A DNA stretch of 64,000 nt, from assembly GCF_900100755.1 (NCBI RefSeq), contig NZ_FNCI01000008.1:70001-134000 (forward strand). Direction: 5' to 3'. Source of the stretch: Onishia taeanensis. Its GTDB lineage: Bacteria; Pseudomonadota; Gammaproteobacteria; Pseudomonadales; Halomonadaceae. Below are positions 1 to 6,493 of the stretch, one piece after another. Each line of letters begins with the position of its first letter. The stretch's first letter is position 1. A model generated the notes under the pieces. The model searched no databases and was not told the origin of the DNA. It was given only the letters and a program-made list of their open reading frames with translations. Position numbers and translations under genes: made by a program.

Positions 1-432
1 CATGACGGTGACGTCACCCTCCAGCAGGGCAGTTGGGACGAACTGGGGGCCATCGCCGGCGAGATTCGCCGGTTAGTCTTCATCAAGGAGCAGGCCGTGC
101 CGGTGGAGGAAGAATGGGACGGTCGCGACCCCGACTGCCTGCATCTCCTCGCCTGGCAGGGCTCCAAGGCCCTGGGCACCGCCCGCCTGCTGCCTGATGG
201 CCACATCGGTCGCGTCGCCGTGCTGGCCGAGGCCCGCGGCCTCGGTATCGGCGTAGCGCTGATGCAGGCCACCATCGAGGCTGCGCGCTCCCACGGCCAT
301 GCACATGTAGAGCTCGCCGCCCAGACGCATGCACTTCCCTTCTACGAACGCCTGGGATTCGTCGCCTTCGGTGATGAATTTATTGATGCCGGGATACCGC
401 ACCGCAATATGCGCCTTCCGCTAGACGCTTGA
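1..432 (+). CDS. GNAT family N-acetyltransferase, 5' end outside the window
   Basis: The frame is open from base 1, so the start lies upstream and 143 codons are visible. The internal GTG at 97 is not a convincing start because conserved sequence precedes it: an IR..VFI.EQ.VP segment at about codons 22-34, followed by EEEWD. The acetyl-CoA loop is seen as the GRVAV strand followed by ARGLGIG, and the C-terminal part has the FYERLGF strand typical of GNAT enzymes. The family transfers acetyl from acetyl-CoA to an amine. This subgroup resembles small ElaA/YjdJ-like acetyltransferases, and its substrate cannot be read from sequence. Confidence 0.88.
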   Translation, partial: HDGDVTLQQGSWDELGAIAGEIRRLVFIKEQAVPVEEEWDGRDPDCLHLLAWQGSKALGTARLLPDGHIGRVAVLAEARGLGIGVALMQATIEAARSHGHAHVELAAQTHALPFYERLGFVAFGDEFIDAGIPHRNMRLPLDA

Positions 433-462
433 TTCGAAAAACCTTCTCTTTCTCCCCAGAAA

Positions 463-512
463 TAAGACTACAGGCATAGCCGAAAAAGGCCCGGCTTGTA
501 GTCTTACTACAA
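463..512. promoter_or_regulatory. Inverted repeats with a HexR/RccR-like palindrome upstream of aceA
   Basis: Two overlapping symmetric structures lie in the 340-bp gap between the acetyltransferase and aceA. A long hairpin pairs 463-475 with 494-506 (one G-T pair) and may end the upstream transcript. Its right arm is part of a compact palindrome at 496-512, TTGTAGT-CTT-ACTACAA, with perfect 7-bp arms. RpiR-family regulators HexR and RccR are known to bind TGTARTnnnAYTACA-like sites, and RccR controls glyoxylate-shunt genes in pseudomonads, so control of aceA is a reasonable inference. I see no other gene between 433 and 772. Confidence 0.6.
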
Positions 513-772
513 CGCTCCCTACCGCTAAGTAATCATGGTGAAGCCCTGATGCCATGGGCCATAGTCGTTGTCAGGGTGACATTAAAACAGTCGTTTTAGA
601 TGCCGACATTACCCGGCCTATTACGACAGATTTAATGCCATGTCCCCTTCGACCAAGGCAGCACAGACAAGATCGTCTGCCTGACTAACGCTTGATATAT
701 CCTGCAGCGCAGCATGAAGCACCCGACGCCGCATGCCGCCGCCAGGTATCACCAACCGATGAGGATGGCTCC

Positions 773-2371
773 ATGTCAGCATATCAAGATGCAATCCAGA
801 CCCTGAACGCCCTGCGCGAGGCTCAAGGCGGCAAGTGGGACACCATCAACCCCGAGTATGCGGCGCGCATGAAGACCCAGAACCGCTTTCGGACCGGACT
901 GGATATCGCCCGCTACACCGCCGGCATCATGCGTCGCGACATGGCCGCCTACGACGCCGACACCAGCCAGTACACTCAGTCGCTGGGCTGCTGGCATGGC
1001 TTCATCGGCCAGCAAAAGATGCTGGCGGTGAAGCGCCACCACGGCACGACCGACAAGCGCTACCTCTACCTGTCTGGCTGGATGGTGGCGGCGCTGCGCT
1101 CCGATTTCGGCCCGCTGCCGGATCAGTCGATGCACGAGAAGACCAGCGTGCCGTCACTCATCGAGGAGCTCTACACCTTCCTTCGCCAGGCCGATGCCCG
1201 TGAGCTTGGCCACCTGTTCAAGGCGCTGGACGAGGCCCGCGACAAGGGCGATCAGGTCGGTGCCCGGGCGATACAGGATAAGATCGACAACTTCGAAACC
1301 CATGTGGTGCCGATCATCGCCGATATCGATGCCGGCTTCGGCAACGAAGAGGCCACCTACCTGCTGGCCAAGAAGATGATCGAAGCCGGCGCCTGCTGCA
1401 TCCAGATCGAGAACCAAGTCTCGGATGCCAAGCAGTGCGGCCATCAGGCCGGCAAGGTGACCGTGCCCCATGAGGACTTCCTCGCCAAGATCAACGCCGT
1501 GCGCTATGCCTTCCTGGAACTCGGCGTCGACGACGGCGTGATCGTCGCCCGCACCGACTCCCTGGGCGCCGGCTTGACCCAGAAGATTCCGGTCTCCCGC
1601 GAGCCCGGCGATCTGGCCAGCCAGTACAACCATTTCCTCGAGACGACCCCGGTCGCCTCAGCGGAAGATGTCGCCGAGGGCGACACCCTGATCAAGCTCG
1701 ACGGCGAGCTCAGAAAGCCCGTGCGCCTGGCCAACGGCCTCTATCAGTTCAAGCCAGGCAGCGGCGAGGACCGAGTGGTGCTGGACTGCATCACCTCGCT
1801 ACAGCACGGCGCGGATCTATTGTGGATCGAGACCGAGAAGCCGCACGTCGGTCAGATCGCCGGCATGGTCAATCGCATCCGCGAGGTCTGCCCGGACGCC
1901 AAACTGGTCTACAACAACTCGCCCTCCTTCAACTGGACGCTCAACTTCCGTCAGCAGGTCTTCGACGCCTGGGAGCAGGAAGGCCGAGACGTCAGCGCCT
2001 ATGATCGCGGCGACTTGATGAACGCGGCCTACGATGACAGCGAGCTTGCCACCCTCGCCGATGACTGGACCCGCAATTTCCAGCGCGATGCCGCGCGCGA
2101 GGCCGGCATCTTCCACCACCTGATCACCCTGCCGACCTATCACACCGCCGCCCTGTCCACCGATGACCTGGCCCGGGGCTACTTCGGCGAGGAAGGCATG
2201 CTGGCCTATGTGGCAGGCGTTCAGCGTCAGGAGATCCGCAAGGGCCTGGCCTGCGTCAAGCACCAGGACATGGCCGGTTCCAACTTGGGCGATGATCACA
2301 AGGAGTACTTCTCCGGCGAAGGCGCCCTGAAGGCCGGCGGCAAGGACAACACCATGAACCAGTTCGCCTGA
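773..2371 (+). CDS. aceA: Isocitrate lyase
   Basis: Cleaves isocitrate to glyoxylate and succinate, the first step of the glyoxylate bypass used for growth on acetate or fatty acids. The 532-residue protein belongs to the long (about 530 aa) form found in Pseudomonas and Halomonas. The catalytic motif is KQCGH at residues 220-224 (nucleophile Cys222). The metal-binding region IIADIDAGFG (about 181-190) and a C-terminal TLPTYHTAALS segment are also present. An ATG at 773 is chosen over an in-frame upstream start at 692 because GAGGAT sits just in front of it and homologues begin near MSAYQ. It is monocistronic, closed by a strong terminator; malate synthase is not in this window. Confidence 0.97.
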   Translation: MSAYQDAIQTLNALREAQGGKWDTINPEYAARMKTQNRFRTGLDIARYTAGIMRRDMAAYDADTSQYTQSLGCWHGFIGQQKMLAVKRHHGTTDKRYLYLSGWMVAALRSDFGPLPDQSMHEKTSVPSLIEELYTFLRQADARELGHLFKALDEARDKGDQVGARAIQDKIDNFETHVVPIIADIDAGFGNEEATYLLAKKMIEAGACCIQIENQVSDAKQCGHQAGKVTVPHEDFLAKINAVRYAFLELGVDDGVIVARTDSLGAGLTQKIPVSREPGDLASQYNHFLETTPVASAEDVAEGDTLIKLDGELRKPVRLANGLYQFKPGSGEDRVVLDCITSLQHGADLLWIETEKPHVGQIAGMVNRIREVCPDAKLVYNNSPSFNWTLNFRQQVFDAWEQEGRDVSAYDRGDLMNAAYDDSELATLADDWTRNFQRDAAREAGIFHHLITLPTYHTAALSTDDLARGYFGEEGMLAYVAGVQRQEIRKGLACVKHQDMAGSNLGDDHKEYFSGEGALKAGGKDNTMNQFA

Positions 2372-2407
2372 TCGACGAACTCGCCACACCAAGCGAGTGA
2401 TCACCCA

Positions 2408-2433
2408 GGGGAGGCCTTAGGCCTCCCCTTTTT
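2408..2433 (+). terminator. Rho-independent terminator of aceA
   Basis: Nine-base perfect stem (GGGGAGGCC / GGCCTCCCC) with a TTA loop followed by five T, 36 bp after the aceA stop. Confidence 0.93.
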
Positions 2434-2502
2434 GATGTCTGTTTTCCTGATCACCCAGCTCTCATGAAAGATATCGACAATTTCGCCGACGTTCTTCCCA
2501 CC

Positions 2503-2519
2503 TTGTAGTCAGGTTACAA
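2503..2519. promoter_or_regulatory. Second TTGTA-N7-TACAA palindrome
   Basis: TTGTAGTCAGGTTACAA has symmetric TTGTA/TACAA ends and shares the TTGTAGT half with the perfect palindrome at 496-512 upstream of aceA. It lies in the 419-bp stretch 2372-2790. Apart from the aceA terminator and this site I see no gene or clear promoter there. It may be a weaker site for the same regulator serving the downstream small gene, or chance. Confidence 0.35.
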
Positions 2520-2790
2520 CACCAGCTGCGGCCAATGAGGCATGGTCGATTCTGCTGTGCTGCACCATAGTCAAGTCACAGCGCAAGCCAGTGTCGCTAC
2601 CCCGACTCAGGATCCCTTGCACTGAGCTACAACGAAGGCGCTCCGATCGATGACCCAGGCGCCTTGAGCGATGGTCTTTCCAAGCGTGTGACCACTTCGC
2701 CACTGCAGCGACGGGCACTTACCTGGCCCGGCATGAGTAGCAAACGGACCATAACGCCATCGCCGATGGCCACTGTACGAGGTGTTACAC

Positions 2791-3009
2791 ATGAACTGCA
2801 TCGAACTGACCCACCAAGCCGATCTGATCGCCGACACGTTCAGCAAGCAGGAGCTCGCCAAACTGGTGGTCGCGCTGAAAGGCAAGCGGGAATCTCTGCA
2901 GCACGCCGTCGAAGTCATCGACACCGTTGATAGCCGCGCGGGTTACTCCCTCGACGACGCCTGGGATGAAGTCTTGACCGGTGACATGCCAGTGATCGAA
3001 GAGGACTGA
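2791..3009 (+). CDS. Small acidic hypothetical protein (72 aa)
   Basis: A short acidic protein with no family I recognise. It has a predicted helical N-terminal half (ADTFSKQELAKLVVALKGKR) and an acidic C-terminus ending VIEED; it lacks a signal peptide and membrane segments. The ATG at 2791 has CGAGGTG about 7 bases upstream; a GTG three codons earlier (2782) overlaps that ribosome site and is less likely. It stands alone between two rho-independent terminators, so it is probably its own transcription unit. The good ribosome site and the terminator right behind it argue that it is real. Confidence 0.6.
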   Translation: MNCIELTHQADLIADTFSKQELAKLVVALKGKRESLQHAVEVIDTVDSRAGYSLDDAWDEVLTGDMPVIEED

Positions 3010-3076
3010 TTCACCAGCGTCACAAATCCGAACGAAGCAGCAGCTCAGCAACGACGCATCAAGTGATTGACCATGA

Positions 3077-3104
3077 CCCATCCCGCCCGGCGGGATGGGT
3101 TTTT
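3077..3104 (+). terminator. Rho-independent terminator after the 72-aa gene
   Basis: GC-rich stem CCCATCCCG..CGGGATGGG followed by five T, 67 bp past the stop codon. Confidence 0.9.
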
Positions 3105-3141
3105 CATGTCTCGATAAGTCTCAGCAAGGGCGATATTCTGT

Positions 3142-3232
3142 CAGGCACTGCTTTCCGGCACTTCCGTCAGGCACTAATGTTAAGTACTAGTGCTAGGTAC
3201 TAATTCTAGGTACTAACATTAGGCACCATGGC
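3142..3232. repeat. Seven degenerate 13-bp tandem repeats
   Basis: Units start at 3142, 3155, 3168, 3181, 3194, 3207 and 3220, with no gaps. The best-conserved part is AGGYACTAAT; the two central copies at 3194 and 3207 begin TAGGTACTAA. The array lies between a terminator and the lipoprotein gene at 3361, about 130 bp upstream of its start. A 13-bp period is longer than one helical turn. The array could hold repeated protein-binding sites or be slippage-generated sequence. Confidence 0.85.
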
Positions 3233-3360
3233 CATGCATTGCGGTCCAAACATAACTGGCCGAGCACCGAGAATGGCGTTAGACTAGTTAAAAAACACCG
3301 TTTCCTAACGATGCCAATCACACCCTAGTTTCTTAACGTGTAAGCGAAGGAGGATCTACC

Positions 3361-3843
3361 ATGCGCTACCTCAAGTCACACGCTCTGCTTCCCGTGCTGG
3401 CCGCAGGCCTGCTGACGCTTGCCGGCTGCGCCAACACCAGCCCCTACTCAGGGGATGTATACACCGGCAACCAAGCGAAGACGGCGCAGTCGGTCAGCTA
3501 TGGCACCATCACCGCCTTGCGCCAGGTACAGATTCAGGCCGGCGACCAGAACAGCGGTGCCCTCGGCGGCATCGGCGGCGCCGTCATCGGTGGCCTCTTG
3601 GGTAACCAGATCGGCGGCGGTTCAGGCCGGACGCTGGCTACCGCCGCGGGCGCCATCGGCGGCAGCGTAGCCGGCAAGAAGATCGAGGATTCCGCCAACC
3701 GGACCGCCGCCTGGGAAATGGAGATTCGCCGCGATACCGGTCAGAGCGTGGTCGTGGTACAGAAAGCCGACCGCGCCTTCCAGGTCGGGCAGCGCGTACG
3801 CCTGATCGGCAGCGGCTCTAACCTCAGCGTGGCTCCCTACTGA
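3361..3843 (+). CDS. SlyB/Pcp-like outer-membrane lipoprotein with glycine-zipper domain
   Basis: A 160-residue envelope lipoprotein. The signal peptide ends in the lipobox LAGC, so lipidation is expected at Cys23. Residues about 65-110 form a glycine-rich two-helix zipper (GGIGGAVIGGLLGNQIGG and AGAIGGSVAGKKIED), the hallmark of the 17-kDa surface antigen/SlyB family. A C-terminal beta-rich segment follows (MEIRRDTGQSVVVVQ...GQRVRL). A near-ideal AAGGAGGA ribosome site precedes the ATG. It is a single gene with a tandem-repeat array upstream and a palindromic terminator downstream. SlyB-type proteins act in outer-membrane stability; the exact role here is inferred. Confidence 0.9.
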   Translation: MRYLKSHALLPVLAAGLLTLAGCANTSPYSGDVYTGNQAKTAQSVSYGTITALRQVQIQAGDQNSGALGGIGGAVIGGLLGNQIGGGSGRTLATAAGAIGGSVAGKKIEDSANRTAAWEMEIRRDTGQSVVVVQKADRAFQVGQRVRLIGSGSNLSVAPY

Positions 3844-3914
3844 TAGTGGCAGGCGCAGCAAAGGCGATTGAGGCCGCGTGAGCCTATAAGAAACGCAGAA
3901 GAGAAGGAACGCAA

Positions 3915-3942
3915 AAGGCCCGCGAGCATGCTCGCGGGCCTT
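3915..3942. terminator. Bidirectional palindromic terminator
   Basis: A perfect 28-bp palindrome (AAGGCCCGCGAGCA and its complement) between the convergent lipoprotein and small membrane-protein genes, with A on one side and T on the other, so it can serve both. Confidence 0.8.
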
Positions 3943-4024
3943 GTCGTTTCTGGCTGGCGGGATCTCGGGCGGATCAGGCCCAGCAGCCACCACCCGCACA
4001 CAGCGATGGTGGCTTCGCAGGGGC

Positions 4025-4309
4025 TCAGTGCAGCTTGACCCGGTTCATGGCCCAACCGATCAGGCTCTTGGCGAGCCACACGATCAGCGCCAGCAACAGC
4101 ACAGTGAATACCATGTCGACCGGGCGCACCACGGTAGTAGCCCCCAGCACGGCAATCGCCGGGCACCAGACCCAGCGGTCGTCGCCACCGCTGGTCAACA
4201 GCGACGGCATCTTGCGCTCGAAGAAGGTTCCCAACACCCCGCTCCAACTCTTAACGGTCAATAACAGGATCACGGCAAAGGCGATCAGCCAGATCAGCGT
4301 CACGGTCAT
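4025..4309 (-). CDS. Small membrane protein of unknown function (94 aa)
   Basis: Two hydrophobic segments are clear: an N-terminal one (about residues 3-20, VTLIWLIAFAVILLL) and a C-terminal one (about 65-85, VFTVLLLALIVWLAKSLIGW). They are separated by a polar stretch containing GGDDRWVW, and the tail is basic. The open frame extends upstream to 4441, but GGAGAG at 4317-4322 lies 7 bases before the ATG at 4309, which fixes that start; an ATG at 4315 is too close to it. No family recognised. It is convergent with the lipoprotein gene and divergent from slyD. Confidence 0.6.
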   Translation of the reverse strand: MTVTLIWLIAFAVILLLTVKSWSGVLGTFFERKMPSLLTSGGDDRWVWCPAIAVLGATTVVRPVDMVFTVLLLALIVWLAKSLIGWAMNRVKLH

Positions 4310-4526
4310 GGACATTCTCTCCAGCGGCATTCGTAGTCGGGTGAAAGATAGATGAACAATCGAATTCAGGGTATCCCTGCCTCGGATGACACGCAACTGC
4401 GGCTCACAGGCTTGAATCATCATCATGATCGCCCCGAACAAGCTGAAAAATCTCCAGACGCCCCTGACAGCCCTTGGGCCAGCGCGTTACCATTGCCGTG
4501 ACATGCACTCACCGAAAGGTCCATCA

Positions 4527-5009
4527 ATGCAAATTGCGCAGAATTCCGTAGTCGCGTTCCACTACACCCTGAAAAATGATTCTGGTGAGGTGCTGGACAG
4601 CTCCGAAGGTCGCGATCCGCTTACCTATATGCACGGCTCCGGCAACATCATCCCGGGTCTGGAAAAAGAGCTGGAAGGTAAGGCAACCGGCGACAAGCTG
4701 CAGGTGGCCGTGACACCGGAAGAAGGTTATGGCGAGATCCAGGAAGGCCTGGTGCAGGAAGTGCCGCGTGATGCCTTCCAGGGCGTCGAAGACGTGCAGC
4801 CGGGCATGCAGTTCCAGGCTCAGACTCAGGGCGGCCCGCTGATGGTCACCGTGACTCAGGTCGAAGGCGACACCGTTACCGTCGATGGTAACCATCCGCT
4901 GGCCGGTCAGAACCTGAACTTCGACGTCGAGATCGCCGAAGTGCGTGAAGCGAGCGAGGAAGAAGTCGAGCACGGCCACGTGCACGGCGAAGGTGGCGTG
5001 GAGCACTAA
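4527..5009 (+). CDS. slyD: FKBP-type peptidyl-prolyl isomerase SlyD
   Basis: Cytoplasmic prolyl isomerase and chaperone that also assists nickel delivery in other bacteria. The 160 residues contain the split FKBP domain (V.FHYTLKNDSGEVLDSS, then GSGNIIPGLE) with the inserted flap (EGYGEIQEGLVQEVPRDAF, about 75-95) and the closing NHPLAGQNLNFDVEI. The C-terminal metal-binding tail is short and His-poor (EHGHVHGEGGVEH) compared with the long Cys/His-rich tail of E. coli SlyD, so metal capacity is probably reduced. The ATG at 4527 is set by AAAGGT upstream and by homologue N-termini. Confidence 0.95.
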   Translation: MQIAQNSVVAFHYTLKNDSGEVLDSSEGRDPLTYMHGSGNIIPGLEKELEGKATGDKLQVAVTPEEGYGEIQEGLVQEVPRDAFQGVEDVQPGMQFQAQTQGGPLMVTVTQVEGDTVTVDGNHPLAGQNLNFDVEIAEVREASEEEVEHGHVHGEGGVEH

Positions 5010-5045
5010 GCTCAGCCACACCGCTCAGCTCACGCTGACACGAAA

Positions 5046-5075
5046 GGGGCAGCCCATTGGGCTGCCCCTTTTTTT
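5046..5075 (+). terminator. Rho-independent terminator of slyD
   Basis: Ten-base perfect stem GGGGCAGCCC / GGGCTGCCCC, ATT loop and seven T. Confidence 0.95.
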
Positions 5076-5174
5076 GCGCTTGCCTTGCGCCTTTTGCGCC
5101 TGCCGTAGATATGAACCGCCTATCAGACGATCGACGCCTCACCTGGCCAGTGCTCCTGCCCCGAACCACGAGTC

Positions 5175-5870
5175 TTACTGCCCCGGACAGCGAGGCGGCG
5201 CAGGCGAGTCGGAAAACGCCAAGCGGGCATACCAGGCAGTGGCATCACCCCCCGCATTGTCGCCATCGGTCATCAAGGCGACGCCGTTCAGGCGCGCCGG
5301 GCGTTCACCGAACAAACGGCCGAAGTCCTCACGCACATCGCGCACCTCGGCCACCCACTGCCCGACCGGCGCCCCCTTGCCCTCGAGCGCCAGCAGTTGG
5401 GCGCGATCGGTGAAGGCATTCGGCCAAGAGCTGCCCGCCGCCTGATTCGATGACCAGACATAGTTCACCGACTGAACCTGAAACGGCAGCCAGCCGGTCT
5501 TGCGCGCCACATAGACCCGGGCCGGATAGTCATCCCCGCCCTTGGTGGTTTCCACAAGCCCCGGATAGATAGACGAAACACGCCAGCACCAGTGCAGGTA
5601 GGGGGTGCGGTCGAGGTCGATCTCCTGCTCCAGGTACTTGGCCGAGGCCTGGCCACGGGCCTGCGCCCTGAGCACCTGTTCTCCGTCCAGCTCCACCAGC
5701 CGGTAGTCGGTTTCGCCATCGAAGTCGCGCGTCGACCAGCCCAGGATCTCGCTTGGACTGAAGCTGATCTCGGCTGCCTGCAACGGCCCTGCAAGAACGC
5801 TCAGCGCCAGGCCTGCCACCAAGAGCCCGCTCAGCGCCGAGGTCGGCCTGACGCGTCGCTGATCTCTCAT
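5175..5870 (-). CDS. DUF3047 family exported protein
   Basis: 231 residues with an N-terminal signal peptide (hydrophobic LLVAGLALSVLAG, cleavage expected after LQA at about residue 32), so periplasmic. The body matches the DUF3047 pattern: LVELDGEQVLRAQA, the conserved LHWCWRV, KGGDDYPARVYV, then SVNYVWSSN and a C-terminal GVALMTDGDNAGG. The function of DUF3047 is not established. Its ATG overlaps the stop of the phosphatidyltransferase gene by four bases (ATGA), so the two are translationally coupled. It is the last gene of a three-gene operon with the membrane flavoenzyme. Confidence 0.88.
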   Translation of the reverse strand: MRDQRRVRPTSALSGLLVAGLALSVLAGPLQAAEISFSPSEILGWSTRDFDGETDYRLVELDGEQVLRAQARGQASAKYLEQEIDLDRTPYLHWCWRVSSIYPGLVETTKGGDDYPARVYVARKTGWLPFQVQSVNYVWSSNQAAGSSWPNAFTDRAQLLALEGKGAPVGQWVAEVRDVREDFGRLFGERPARLNGVALMTDGDNAGGDATAWYARLAFSDSPAPPRCPGQ

Positions 5871-6493
5871 GCGCTGCGCTCCCTTGCCTTGACCGTATGA
5901 AAGCCGCCCCATAGCCGGGTGCCGGTGGTCAGCAGGCAGGCCGCAGCGAAGATCGACGCCAGCACCGCAAAGTGTTCGGGCCACAGGCAGAAGGCCACAA
6001 AAGCCAGAATGGTTTCGGTGCCCTCGGTGAGGCCATGCAGGTAGTAGAACGCCTTGTTCTCGAAGCTGGGCCTTGCCAGGTCGTGCTTGGCGGCCATGAT
6101 CGCGAAGGCCAGAAAGGAGCTGCCGGTACCCACGAAGGCGAACAGCAATAGCGCGGCGGCCAGCGCATTGGCCGGTGGATCCGCCAGGGCGAAGCCCAGC
6201 ACCACCGCGGCATAGAACAGAAAGTCGAGGCCGATATCCAGGAAACCACCGGCGTCGCTTGCAAGCCCGGTGTGTCGGGCAAGGGCGCCATCCAGGCCGT
6301 CGCCCAGGCGATTGACGAGGATCGCCAGCAGCGCCCAGCCATAGGCCTGCTGCGCCAACAGCGGCAGCGCCAGCATGCCGATCAGGAAACTGGCCACCGT
6401 CACCTGATTGGGTGTCACACCGCTCTCGGCCAGCCCCTTGGCGAGCCTGGCCAGCGGCGGCTTGATCCACTCATTGGTCCAGCGATCGAGCAT
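5867..6493 (-). CDS. CDP-alcohol phosphatidyltransferase family membrane protein
   Basis: 208 residues, about six hydrophobic segments. The full catalytic signature DG-x2-AR-x8-G-x3-D-x3-D is present at residues 68-90 (D68, G69, A72, R73, G82, D86, D90), with the additional D65. Members move a phosphatidyl or related group from a CDP-alcohol to an acceptor alcohol in the inner membrane. The acceptor here is unknown; the sequence does not look like PgsA or PssA. Start at 6493 is supported by AAGGAG 8 bases upstream. The start lies inside the 3' end of the upstream flavoenzyme gene (23-bp overlap) and the stop overlaps the DUF3047 start, giving a tightly coupled operon. Confidence 0.9.
   Translation of the reverse strand: MLDRWTNEWIKPPLARLAKGLAESGVTPNQVTVASFLIGMLALPLLAQQAYGWALLAILVNRLGDGLDGALARHTGLASDAGGFLDIGLDFLFYAAVVLGFALADPPANALAAALLLFAFVGTGSSFLAFAIMAAKHDLARPSFENKAFYYLHGLTEGTETILAFVAFCLWPEHFAVLASIFAAACLLTTGTRLWGGFHTVKARERSA

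Noticed and set aside
3142..3232. Repeat array as a CRISPR or plasmid iteron set
   Set aside because: Units are 13 bp with no spacers and no cas genes, so not CRISPR; no replication initiator gene nearby, so iterons are unsupported.
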